From Nonomuraea typhae (GTDB lineage Bacteria > Actinomycetota > Actinomycetes > Streptosporangiales > Streptosporangiaceae), in contig NZ_VRLV01000001.1 in NCBI RefSeq assembly GCF_009760925.1, positions 1,178,001-1,242,000 on the forward strand: a DNA stretch of 64,000 bases, in the 5' to 3' direction. Shown one piece after another: positions 17,070 to 24,196 of this stretch. The number at the start of each line of letters is the position of its first letter. Positions within the stretch are counted from its first letter, which is position 1. Both the position numbers and the translations under genes were made by a program. The notes under the pieces are model-generated. The model did not search any database and was not told the DNA's origin. It saw only the letters and a list, made by a program, of their open reading frames with translations.

Positions 17070-17096
17070 GACGAACGGGAACCTAGGATTGTGGCC

Positions 17097-17420
17097 ATGA
17101 ACCCGGACGCGCTCCGCGGGCATCTGGACGCCCTGCTGCTCTCCGTGCTGGAGCACGAGCCCCTGCACGGCTACGCGATCATCGAGGCGCTGCAGGAACG
17201 CAGCGGCGGCTCGCTGAGCGTGCCCACCGGCACCGTCTACCCGGCGCTGCGCAAGCTGGAGCGCGTCGGCTACCTCGTCAGCGAATGGGCGACGGTCGGC
17301 GGCCGCAAGCGCCGCACCTACCGGCTCACCGACTCCGGCAGGCGGCAGCTCGAAGGCGAGCGGTCCGCCTGGCGGGAGTTCACCGCCACGATCAGCGGTG
17401 TGCTACGGCCGTCCGGGTGA
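17097..17420 (+). CDS. PadR-family transcriptional regulator
   Basis: A 107-residue PadR winged-helix protein: LLLSVLEHEPLHGYAIIEALQERSGG, LSVPTGTVYPALRKLERVGYLVSEW and GGRKRRTYRLTDSGRRQL are diagnostic. TAGGAT at 17084-17089 could be a -10 element for a leaderless message starting at ATG 17097; GTG 17091 is an alternative start. It is divergent from cydA across a 94-bp repeat-bearing gap and its 3' end overlaps the convergent HAAS-like gene by 29 bp. PadR genes are often paired with such membrane proteins, so its target may be either or both neighbours. Confidence 0.9.
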   Translation: MNPDALRGHLDALLLSVLEHEPLHGYAIIEALQERSGGSLSVPTGTVYPALRKLERVGYLVSEWATVGGRKRRTYRLTDSGRRQLEGERSAWREFTATISGVLRPSG

Positions 17421-18063
17421 TGCGCAGGCAGCGCACGGCGCAGTAGAACTGCATCCCGGCCAGGGCGTAGGTCGCCAGCGTCACCAGTACGCCCGGCGGA
17501 TAGGCGGCGAACCCGGTCATCCCCTTGGCCCCGACCGACAGCAGCCAGCCCAGGACCATGGTGGCGACCAGCATCGCGAGCACCAGCCCGCCCAGCGTCC
17601 TGGTCACCGCCCGGGCCCGCGGCAGCAGCCGCGCCCCGCGGCCGAGCGCGAGCAGCGCCAGCCCGCCGGCCACCCCGACCCCGAGCTGCACCAGGTCGAG
17701 CGCCCGCGAGCACGCCTCGAACCACTCCGGCTTGCTCGCCCACACCTCCGGCGCGAGCGGGAACACCTTCCAGATCATCGCCCAGGCCAGCGCCGTCAGC
17801 GGCACGCTCACGAACAGCAGCCCGCCCAGCCTGCGCCCCGCGCACGCCGTCAGCTCGCTCTGGTAGCCGGGCGCGATCTCCTCGACCGTCCCGAACTCCC
17901 GTACGGCCAGCAGTTCGGCCTCCTCGCGGGCCAGCCCGTCCGCCTCGAAGGCGTCGGCGGTGTCGATGAGGCTGTCGCGGGCCTCGACGACCATGTCGCG
18001 CTTGGGCCCCGCGGGACCGGCCAGCGCCCGCCCGAGATCGGCCACGTAGTCGTCGATGAGCAT
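17392..18063 (-). CDS. HAAS/permease-prefix-domain membrane protein
   Basis: A 223-residue protein. Residues 1-70 (DDYVADLGRAL, ARDSLIDTADAFEADGLAREEAELLAVREFGTVEEIAPGYQ) match the small helical domain found N-terminal to permeases and in proteins encoded beside PadR regulators. About four transmembrane helices follow. The function is unknown; the pairing with PadR suggests envelope homeostasis. The start ATG 18063 lies near the 18.1-kb promoter region. Confidence 0.75.
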   Translation of the reverse strand: MLIDDYVADLGRALAGPAGPKRDMVVEARDSLIDTADAFEADGLAREEAELLAVREFGTVEEIAPGYQSELTACAGRRLGGLLFVSVPLTALAWAMIWKVFPLAPEVWASKPEWFEACSRALDLVQLGVGVAGGLALLALGRGARLLPRARAVTRTLGGLVLAMLVATMVLGWLLSVGAKGMTGFAAYPPGVLVTLATYALAGMQFYCAVRCLRITRTAVAHR

Positions 18064-18118
18064 GCGCCCAGTCTAGAGACGGGCCGGTCAGGGAACCCAT
18101 CGGGGTTTTCCCCGATAT

Positions 18119-18148
18119 TTGATATGTAGGAATTATCCGACATATACT
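18119..18148 (+). promoter_or_regulatory. Leaderless promoter with an inverted repeat for the VOC-arsR operon
   Basis: TTGATA (18119-18124), an 18-bp spacer and TATACT (18143-18148) form a near-consensus promoter. The expected start coincides with ATG 18156, implying a leaderless message. The arms ATATGT (18122-18127) and ACATAT (18140-18145) form an inverted repeat across both elements, a likely operator for the ArsR-type protein of the operon. Confidence 0.6.
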
Positions 18149-18155
18149 GGCCGAC

Positions 18156-18500
18156 ATGCAGATCTCTACCGTGACGGTCCCCGTATCCGACCAGGACGCG
18201 GCCCTCGACTTCTACACCCGCGCCCTCGGCATGCGGATGCGCACCGACAACCCGGCTCCGATGGGCCGCTGGCTGACCGTGGCCCCCTCGGAGAGCGGCA
18301 CGTCTCTCCTGCTGGCCTCGTGGTTCCCCGAGATGGCCCCGATCGGCGGCCTGATCCTCACCGCGCCCGGCCTCGACGCGCTGGCCGAGCGCCTGGCCGG
18401 GTACGGCGCGGCCACGGAGGGCCCCAGCGACCAGCCGTGGGGCCGCCGGCTGCTCGTCCACGACCCGTTCGGCAACGGTTATGTCGTCAGCGAAGAGTGA
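18156..18500 (+). CDS. VOC (glyoxalase/bleomycin-resistance) family protein
   Basis: A 114-residue single-module VOC protein with VPVSDQDAALDFYTRALGMRM at the N-terminus and VHDPFGNGYVVSE at the C-terminus. Such proteins are metal enzymes or binding proteins for small electrophiles or drugs; the substrate is unknown. It is the first gene of a three-gene unit with an ArsR regulator and an SRPBCC protein, transcribed from an apparently leaderless promoter. Confidence 0.85.
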   Translation: MQISTVTVPVSDQDAALDFYTRALGMRMRTDNPAPMGRWLTVAPSESGTSLLLASWFPEMAPIGGLILTAPGLDALAERLAGYGAATEGPSDQPWGRRLLVHDPFGNGYVVSEE

Positions 18501-18513
18501 CATCCTTGGGGGT

Positions 18514-18837
18514 ATGTCCGACGCGCTGTTCACCGCTCTCGCCAGCCCGGCCCGGCGCCGCCTGCTGGAGCTCCTGCTCCACGAAGGCGACCAGCCCGCC
18601 GGGCGGCTGGCCGAGCGGTTCGACATGACGCGCCCGAGCGTCTCGGAACACCTGAAGGTCCTCAAGGACGCCGGCCTGGTGGCCGAGAGCCGCCACGGCA
18701 GGGAGCGGCGCTACCGCCTGGAACCGGAGCCGCTGATGGCGCTGCGCGACTGGCTCAGCCCCTATGAACGCTTCTGGCGCGAGAAGCTCGCCAACCTCGG
18801 CACGGTCCTGGACGAACTGGACGATTTCGATGACTGA
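18514..18837 (+). CDS. ArsR-family transcriptional regulator
   Basis: A 107-residue winged-helix repressor (ALASPARRRLLELLL, LAERFDMTRPSVSEHLKVLKDAGLVAESRHGRERRYRL). It lacks the metal-binding cysteines of ArsR/SmtB and belongs to the subgroup usually paired with AHSA1/SRPBCC proteins. The ATG at 18514 has GGGGG immediately upstream but too close, so an upstream in-frame ATG at 18481 remains possible. Its last 8 bp overlap the next gene. It probably represses this operon through the inverted repeat at 18122-18145. Confidence 0.88.
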   Translation: MSDALFTALASPARRRLLELLLHEGDQPAGRLAERFDMTRPSVSEHLKVLKDAGLVAESRHGRERRYRLEPEPLMALRDWLSPYERFWREKLANLGTVLDELDDFDD

Positions 18838-19267
18838 CGACCTGACCGCCCTCCACCTCGATCACTTCTACCCGCACCCGCCGGCCAAGGTCTGGCGCGT
18901 GCTGACCGAGCCCGAGCTGATGGCCCGCTGGCTCATGCCCAACGACTTCAAGCTGGAGGTCGGGCACGCGTTCACCTTCACCACCGACCCGCTGCCCAGG
19001 TTCGGCTTCGACGGCGTCGTCCACTGCCGCGTCCTGGAGATCGAGCACCAGAAGCTGCTCAAGATCAGCTGGACGGACCGCAAGACCGCCGACTGGACCG
19101 TCAGCTGGCGTCTGGAGGGCGAGGGTCGCGGCACCCGGGTCTTCCTCGACCACGAGGGCTTCGACCCGGACGACCCCATCCAGCAGCACAGCCGCAGGGT
19201 CATGGGCGGCGGCTGGCGCAGCCGTCACTTCGCCGCGATCGAGCGCCTGCTGGCCGAGCTGCCCTGA
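18830..19267 (+). CDS. SRPBCC (AHSA1-like) domain protein
   Basis: A 145-residue START-like protein: HFYPHPPAKVWRVLTEPELMARWLMP at the N-terminus and a C-terminal GGGWRSRHFAAIERLLAEL helix are typical of the Aha1-C/SRPBCC group. These proteins bind hydrophobic ligands. The start lies within the arsR 3' end (8-bp overlap), so they are translationally coupled. Confidence 0.87.
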   Translation: MTDDLTALHLDHFYPHPPAKVWRVLTEPELMARWLMPNDFKLEVGHAFTFTTDPLPRFGFDGVVHCRVLEIEHQKLLKISWTDRKTADWTVSWRLEGEGRGTRVFLDHEGFDPDDPIQQHSRRVMGGGWRSRHFAAIERLLAELP

Positions 19268-19271
19268 CCCG

Positions 19272-20651
19272 TCACGGCAGGTAGAAGGCCGGGCCCGGGG
19301 ATTGGTCCCGGCGGGCGGCGTGGGAGGCCGACGTCCAGACGACGGCCCCGGCCATGATGGCCGCCAGCAGGACGAACCAGGCCGCCGCCCGGCCCATCCG
19401 CAGGCCGTACCCCCACACGAGCCACGACAGCACCAGCAGCCAGCGGCGGCTCGCGCCCGCCTTGCGGCGCATCTCCATGGCGCCGAAGGCGAAGTCGCCC
19501 GCGACGGCCGCGTCGTCCAGCCCGGCCTGGAGGCCCGCGTAGAGGGCGGCCAGCCGTTCGGCGCTGGCGGCGGTGCCGCCCGGCGGGCCCCATCCGCGTA
19601 AGAGGTGCTCGTCGGCCAGGGATCGCCGCCGGGAGAACCAGCGCAGCGGCGGCCAGCGCAGCCCGAAGCGCACGCCGCTGGGCGTGAAGGCGAACGTGCA
19701 GTCCTTCAGCCGCAGCCCGGCGGGGTGGGCGAGGCCGGCGAAGCGGCAGGCGGACAGGTCCATCCCGGTGATGGACAGCGACTGGGCCCGTACGTCGCGC
19801 AGCGAGCTGAGGGCGGAGCGGCCGCGGCCGGCGATCGACGACGGGCTGTGCAGGACCGCGTTCCCCAGGTCCGCCCGGGAGTCGGTCAGCCGGAGCGCGA
19901 GGGGCCCGAAGACCTCCGTGTGGCGCAGGTCCGCGCCGGAGCCGTTCACGCACAGGTCGAGTCCGGCGTCGGCGCGCACGTGGGCGGCCGACAGGCGGCC
20001 GGTCAGCGAGATGTAGGCGTTGCCGAGGAAGTGCGCGGTGTCGAAGCCGGCGCCGCCGGAGACCTTGCGGAAGGACAGGGTCCGGGCGAAGCGGGCGCCG
20101 CGGAACCCGGCGGCGTCGCCGAGGGAGGCGCCGTCGAAGGTCGCGTACCCGTCGAACCGGGTGCGTTCGCACGACAGGCCGCGGCCGCAGACGGCCTGGC
20201 TGAACAGGGCGTCGCGGGAGAGCACGGCTCCGTCGAGGGAGAGGTGGCCGCGCACGCGCACGCCGTGGAAGGACAGCTCACGCTCGAACCGGGCCCCGGC
20301 CAGCGAGACGTTGCCTTCGAAGCGGGCGCCGAAGAAGGAGGCGAGCCGGTCGAAGCGGGCGCCGTCCAGCGAGACGTCGCCGAGGAAGGCCACGCCGGAG
20401 AAGCGCGCGTCGCAGGTGAAGCGGGCGCGGTCGAGCCGGGTGCGGCCGGGCCGGTGCTCGGTGGCCTCCAGGACCAGGCCCAGCAGCTCGGCGTTGATCG
20501 TGGTGCCGCGCAGGTCGATCAGGCGGCCCGGGGTGAACGTCCGGAGGACCTCGGCGCGCTGCGCGGGCGTCAGGTGGAACAGGCATCGGTCGAACGGCCG
20601 GTGGGAGAAACCCGTGCAGGCGTCGGAGTGCGCGCAGGAGAGCCAGTCCAT
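19272..20651 (-). CDS. Pentapeptide-repeat-like membrane protein
   Basis: A 459-residue protein. A Cys-containing N-terminal motif (CAHSDACTGFSHRPFDRCLFHL) is followed by many pentapeptide-like units of the form A/V-x-F-x-G or GARF (residues about 80-300, e.g. ARFDRLASFFGARFEGNVSL). Then comes a region resembling the conserved YxxLxxxxxDAAVAGDFxFGAMEMRRK helix, and two transmembrane helices end the protein. Proteins of this build are predicted membrane or signalling proteins of unknown role. ATG 20651 has no strong ribosome site; upstream codons look non-coding. Confidence 0.75.
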   Translation of the reverse strand: MDWLSCAHSDACTGFSHRPFDRCLFHLTPAQRAEVLRTFTPGRLIDLRGTTINAELLGLVLEATEHRPGRTRLDRARFTCDARFSGVAFLGDVSLDGARFDRLASFFGARFEGNVSLAGARFERELSFHGVRVRGHLSLDGAVLSRDALFSQAVCGRGLSCERTRFDGYATFDGASLGDAAGFRGARFARTLSFRKVSGGAGFDTAHFLGNAYISLTGRLSAAHVRADAGLDLCVNGSGADLRHTEVFGPLALRLTDSRADLGNAVLHSPSSIAGRGRSALSSLRDVRAQSLSITGMDLSACRFAGLAHPAGLRLKDCTFAFTPSGVRFGLRWPPLRWFSRRRSLADEHLLRGWGPPGGTAASAERLAALYAGLQAGLDDAAVAGDFAFGAMEMRRKAGASRRWLLVLSWLVWGYGLRMGRAAAWFVLLAAIMAGAVVWTSASHAARRDQSPGPAFYLP

Positions 20652-20822
20652 TCTGTGGTCATACCCGGGGTGCGCGGCGGTCAAGGTTAGATGAATTAAC
20701 GCTCGATCCACTTTCATGTGGAAATATGCGACCGCTACCGTCCGTAAAGGGCGGGTCACCCGTGTTTTAACCCGGGCGGCCGGTGCTGGGGCTCCGGCTG
20801 CCCGCGCGGCGAGGCCCGGCAT

Positions 20823-20848
20823 GGAATGCTGGAATGCGGTGATTGGTT
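20823..20848 (+). promoter_or_regulatory. Sigma-R-type promoter of trxA
   Basis: GGAAT (20823-20827), exactly 18 bp, then GTT (20846-20848) matches the sigma-R/sigma-H disulfide-stress consensus GGAAT-N18-GTT of actinomycetes. Thioredoxin genes are classical members of that regulon. The expected start leaves a leader of about 30 nt that includes GAGGAG. Confidence 0.65.
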
Positions 20849-20888
20849 GACACCGTAGCAACTTCAACGACGATACGAGGAGCCACTT

Positions 20889-21263
20889 GTGGCGACCATC
20901 GAAGTAACCGAGAAGAACTTCAACGACATCGCCGACAAGGGGATCGTCCTGCTCGACTTCTGGGCTGCCTGGTGCGGGCCGTGCCGTACGTTCGGTCCCA
21001 TCTTCGAGAAGGCGTCGGGCAAGCACGAAGACATCACCTTCGGCAAGATCGACACCGAGGCCGAGCAGGCGCTGGCGCAGGGGTTCGAGATCACCTCGAT
21101 CCCGACCATTATGGCCATCCGTGACGGCATCGTCGTTTACGCCCAGCCCGGCGCACTCCCCGCGCCGGCGCTCGAGGACCTCATCGGCCAGGTGCGCGCG
21201 CTGGACATGGACGCCATCCGCGCCGAGCTCGCCGAGGAGCTGAAGAAGGCCGACCAGAGCTGA
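20889..21263 (+). CDS. trxA: Thioredoxin
   Basis: A 124-residue cytoplasmic thiol-disulfide oxidoreductase with the active site WCGPC (C29, C32) and a cis-proline region SIPTIMAI. Relative to ordinary 105-110-residue thioredoxins it has a helical acidic/Lys-rich C-terminal extension (DAIRAELAEELKKADQS). GTG 20889 follows GAGGAG. It is monocistronic, with a sigma-R-like promoter upstream and a perfect hairpin terminator after it. Confidence 0.95.
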   Translation: MATIEVTEKNFNDIADKGIVLLDFWAAWCGPCRTFGPIFEKASGKHEDITFGKIDTEAEQALAQGFEITSIPTIMAIRDGIVVYAQPGALPAPALEDLIGQVRALDMDAIRAELAEELKKADQS

Positions 21264-21279
21264 CGGCTCGCGCGACGCA

Positions 21280-21307
21280 CCCCGCCCGGAGACGCCGGGC
21301 GGGGTTT
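21280..21307. terminator. Bidirectional hairpin terminator between trxA and arsR
   Basis: A perfect 10-bp stem, CCCCGCCCGG (21280-21289) and CCGGGCGGGG (21295-21304), with a 5-nt loop is followed by TTT. It lies between convergent genes and can serve both. Confidence 0.85.
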
Positions 21308-21308
21308 C

Positions 21309-21584
21309 TCATGACCCGGCCAGCTCGGCGAGGGTGCCGGCCACGCCGGCCAGCGCGCGGGGGACCAGCGAGTAGCAGATGGTGTTGCCGTCGCGCCGGG
21401 TCGTCACGATGCCCGCCTCTCGCAGCACCTTCAGGTGCGCGGAGACCGTCGGCTGGCTCACGCCGAAGTCGTCGGTGAAGTCGCAGGCGCAGATCTCGGC
21501 CTGCTCGGCCAGCTTCCGCACGATGCCGAACCGCACCGGATGGGCCAGGGCCCGCAGGATCTCGATCTCCACGATGGACAGCAT
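21309..21584 (-). CDS. ArsR/SmtB-family regulator with a CxC metal-site motif
   Basis: A 91-residue repressor: LRALAHPVRFGIVRKLAEQ, ICACDFTDDFGVSQPTVSAHLKVLREAGIVTTRRDGNTICYSL. ICACDF (C32, C34) sits where classical ArsR/CadC sensors have ELCVCDL, so an arsenic(III) or soft-metal sensing role is plausible. It is divergent from the questin-oxidase-like gene and a 24-bp imperfect palindrome lies between them. Confidence 0.88.
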   Translation of the reverse strand: MLSIVEIEILRALAHPVRFGIVRKLAEQAEICACDFTDDFGVSQPTVSAHLKVLREAGIVTTRRDGNTICYSLVPRALAGVAGTLAELAGS

Positions 21585-21596
21585 ATAGGGATATTG

Positions 21597-21620
21597 CTAT
21601 ATATGGCTAAGCCTATATAG
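21597..21620. promoter_or_regulatory. Operator palindrome between arsR and the questin-oxidase-like gene
   Basis: The arms CTATATA (21597-21603) and TATATAG (21614-21620) are perfect, and the inner GGC/GCC extends the dyad. It sits 13 bp upstream of both coding regions in an AT-rich patch and is the obvious binding site for the divergent ArsR protein. Confidence 0.65.
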
Positions 21621-21632
21621 ACAGGAGACGAT

Positions 21633-22637
21633 ATGCTGGACGAAGCCCTGGAACGCCTCGCGCGCACCGGCCCGGAGTTCGGCGGCGGGCTGTCCAACCA
21701 CGGGCCCATGGCCGCGGAGGCGCTCGTCCGGCTGGGCCACGCCGACGCCGTGTCCACATGGGTGGGCGCCTACCTGCCCAAGCTGGAGGGCGCCGCCGGG
21801 CGCGGCGGCCGCATCACCGACTGGCGTGCCGGCCTGGGCAGCCACCATCGGGTGGGCGATTGGGAGGCGTACTTCGAGAACGAGCTGGAAGAGGCGTCCT
21901 GGCAGGCCGTGCTGGCCCGCTGGTGGCCGCGCCTCCTGCCCGGCATCGCCGCGGCCGCCACCCACGGGGTGATCCGCACCGCCCACGCCGTGCGCGGCCT
22001 CGCCGAGCACGATCATCCGGTACGGCGGGCCGAGCTGGCCCACGCCCTCGCCTACTGGGCCGCCGCCTACGTGGAACTACCCGGCCGCCCCGTGGCGGCG
22101 GGCACCCTGCCCCTGGAGGCCGCCGTGGCCGCCCTGCCCGGCCACGACGTCGACCACTCCGGGCTCATCGTCGACAGCATGCTGGCCCTGTCCGGCGCGC
22201 CCGCCTTCCCGGACGCCGTCGCCGTCCTGCGCCCGCCCGCCGACCCGGCCGCCGCCCTCCACGAGCTGACCGCCGCCTTCGCGGGCCTCTTCCTGCGCCG
22301 GGGCGGCCGCGCCACGATCACCTGGATTCACTCGGTGACCGCGCCCGCCGCCGTCGCGTCGATCGTCCCCCACCTGCCCGCGGCGGCGATCCGCCCCACC
22401 CACGACGCGCTGTGGCAGGTGGGCGCCGCCATCCACAGCGCCTTCTCCCGCATCTCGCCGCACGAACCCCTGCCCGAGGGCCCGCCACCCGGGCGCGACG
22501 ACCTGGCCGAGCGGGCGGTGGCCCACGGGGACGAGCACGTCATCAAGCTCACCGAGGCGTGCCTGCGCGAACACGCGCTGGGCGGCGACCCGATCTTCCT
22601 CCACGCCGCCGCCGCGGGCCTGCGCCGCCTCAGCTGA
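21633..22637 (+). CDS. Questin oxidase-like family protein
   Basis: A 334-residue protein resembling the questin oxidase-like (formerly DUF4243) family: LSNHGPMAAEALVRLGHAD at the N-terminus, W-V-G-x-Y-L, GLGSHHRVGDWEAYF and ITWIHSVTAPAAV later. In fungi the founding member performs Baeyer-Villiger-type cleavage of the anthraquinone questin. Bacterial homologues are uncharacterised. It is controlled, to judge by position, by the divergent CxC-containing ArsR regulator. The family call is from remembered motifs. Confidence 0.7.
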   Translation: MLDEALERLARTGPEFGGGLSNHGPMAAEALVRLGHADAVSTWVGAYLPKLEGAAGRGGRITDWRAGLGSHHRVGDWEAYFENELEEASWQAVLARWWPRLLPGIAAAATHGVIRTAHAVRGLAEHDHPVRRAELAHALAYWAAAYVELPGRPVAAGTLPLEAAVAALPGHDVDHSGLIVDSMLALSGAPAFPDAVAVLRPPADPAAALHELTAAFAGLFLRRGGRATITWIHSVTAPAAVASIVPHLPAAAIRPTHDALWQVGAAIHSAFSRISPHEPLPEGPPPGRDDLAERAVAHGDEHVIKLTEACLREHALGGDPIFLHAAAAGLRRLS

Positions 22638-22702
22638 AGCCGGTCGGAAGGGGGCCGTGCCGTAGGGAGGTGCGGCATGCCCGCCGGCCCAAGAAGGCCG
22701 TG

Positions 22703-22733
22703 CCGTACGGCGGAGCCGGGCTCCGCCGTACGG
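22703..22733. terminator. Perfect 15-bp hairpin between convergent genes
   Basis: CCGTACGGCGGAGCC (22703-22717) pairs perfectly with 22719-22733 around a single central base. It separates the questin-oxidase-like gene from the DAHP synthase gene, which converge here. There is no U-tract, but the stem is very strong. Confidence 0.65.
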
Positions 22734-22743
22734 GAAGGGACGG

Positions 22744-24081
22744 TCAGGCCGAGCGGTAGAGCTCGGCCACCTGGAAGGCCAGGTCCAGCGACTGCGACCG
22801 GTTGAGGCGCGGGTCGCAGGCGGTCTCGTAGCGCAGCGCCAGGTCATCCTCCGCGATCTCCTGGCCGCCGCCGACGCACTCGGTCACGTCGTCGCCGGTG
22901 AACTCGATGTGAATGCCGCCCGGGTGGGTGCCCAGCGCGCGGTGGACCTCGAAGAAGCCGGCCACCTCGTCCAGGACGTCGTTCAGGCGGCGGGTCTTGT
23001 GGCCGCTCGGCGCCTCGAAGGTGTTGCCGTGCATCGGGTCGCAGATCCACGCCACCTGCGCGCCCGACGCGGTGACCTCCTTGACCAGCGGCGGCAGCAG
23101 CTCGCGGATCTTGGGCGCGCCCATCCTGGTGATGAACGTCAGGCGGCCGGCCTCGTTGTCCGGGTTGAGCTTCTCGATCAGCGTGAGCGCCTCGCTCGCC
23201 GTCGTGGTGGGGCCGAGCTTGACACCGATCGGGTTGCGGATCCGGGAGAAGAACTCGACGTGCGCGCCGTCGAGCTGCCGCGTGCGCTCGCCGATCCAGA
23301 CCATGTGCGCCGAGACGTCGTACGGCCGGCCGGTGCGCGAGTCGATGCGGGTGAGCGCCTGGTCGTAGTCGAGGATCAGCGCCTCGTGCGAGGAGTAGAA
23401 CTCCACCGTGTGGAACTCCTCCGGCTCGGCGCCGCAGGCCCGCATGAACGCCAGGGCCTGGTCGATCTCCCTGGCCAGCTGCTCGTAGCGGCGCCCGGCG
23501 GGCGACTCGAGCACGAAGTCCTGGTTCCAGGCGTGCACCTGGCGCAGGTCGGCGTAGCCGCCCTTGGTGAAGGCGCGGGCGAGGTTGAGCGTGACCGCCG
23601 AGGAGTGGTACGCCTTCAGCAGCCGCCACGGGTCGGGGACCCTGGACTCCTCGGTGAAGTCGAATCCGTTGACCATGTCGCCCCGGTAGGCCGGCAGCGT
23701 GACGCCGGCGCGGGTCTCGGTCCCCTTGGAACGCGGCTTGGCGAACTGCCCGGCCACGCGGCCGATCTTCACCACCGGCACCTTGGCCGCGTAGGTGAGG
23801 ACGATGGCCATCTGCAGCAGCGTCTTGAGCTTGTTGCGCACGTTGTCGGCGGTGGCCCCGGCGAAGGTCTCGGCGCAGTCGCCGCCCTGCAGCACGAACG
23901 CCCGTCCTGCGGCCACCTCGGCCAGCTGGTCCTTGAGCTGGTCGCACTCGCCGGCGAACACCAGAGGAGGGAGAGTCCGCAGCTCGGCCACGACTTTGCC
24001 GAGCTCGGCGGGGTCGGGCCAGTCGGGCTGCTGGGCGGCGGGAAGCGCCCGCCAGGAATCGAGGTTGCTCAGTGCGCTCAC
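22744..24081 (-). CDS. aroG: 3-deoxy-7-phosphoheptulonate synthase, class II
   Basis: A 445-residue type II DAHP synthase, which condenses phosphoenolpyruvate and erythrose-4-phosphate in the first step of the shikimate pathway. Diagnostic segments are LQGGDCAETF, KIGRVAGQFAKPRS, LPAYRGDMVN, WIGERTRQLDGAHVEF, GVKLGPT and ICDPMHGNT. Length and sequence agree with the plant-like bacterial enzyme. The start is GTG 24081. An overlapping double palindrome lies about 60 bp upstream, and the gene stands alone. Confidence 0.95.
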   Translation of the reverse strand: MSALSNLDSWRALPAAQQPDWPDPAELGKVVAELRTLPPLVFAGECDQLKDQLAEVAAGRAFVLQGGDCAETFAGATADNVRNKLKTLLQMAIVLTYAAKVPVVKIGRVAGQFAKPRSKGTETRAGVTLPAYRGDMVNGFDFTEESRVPDPWRLLKAYHSSAVTLNLARAFTKGGYADLRQVHAWNQDFVLESPAGRRYEQLAREIDQALAFMRACGAEPEEFHTVEFYSSHEALILDYDQALTRIDSRTGRPYDVSAHMVWIGERTRQLDGAHVEFFSRIRNPIGVKLGPTTTASEALTLIEKLNPDNEAGRLTFITRMGAPKIRELLPPLVKEVTASGAQVAWICDPMHGNTFEAPSGHKTRRLNDVLDEVAGFFEVHRALGTHPGGIHIEFTGDDVTECVGGGQEIAEDDLALRYETACDPRLNRSQSLDLAFQVAELYRSA

Positions 24082-24136
24082 GACAAACGAGAGTATTCCA
24101 CTCCGCCCTCGTATCCGACCGTCCGTTCCACACTCT

Positions 24137-24156
24137 GAGAACGTGTTCTCACGTTC
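24137..24156 (-). promoter_or_regulatory. Overlapping palindromes upstream of DAHP synthase
   Basis: GAGAACGTGTTCTC (24137-24150) is a perfect dyad, and GAACGTGTTCTCACGTTC (24139-24156) forms a second perfect 7-bp dyad that shares bases with it. The AACnnGTT core resembles TetR-type operators such as the KstR consensus. The regulator is unknown. Confidence 0.5.
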
Positions 24157-24163
24157 AGGAAGA

Positions 24164-24190
24164 TTCCGGTACGGCTGGGCCGTACCGGAA
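24164..24190 (-). terminator. Hairpin terminator after the flavin monooxygenase gene
   Basis: TTCCGGTACGG (24164-24174) pairs perfectly with CCGTACCGGAA (24180-24190) around a 5-nt loop, just beyond the stop codon at 24197 when read leftward. A TCTTCC run follows on that strand. Confidence 0.75.
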
Positions 24191-24196
24191 AGACGG

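Noticed and set aside
22909..24138. A 409-codon plus-strand frame opposite the DAHP synthase gene
   Set aside because: It is an antisense shadow of a clearly conserved enzyme gene and has no ribosome site or recognisable domain.
24137..24150. LexA/SOS box upstream of DAHP synthase
   Set aside because: Actinobacterial SOS boxes need GAAC and GTTC separated by four bases; here the spacer is two.
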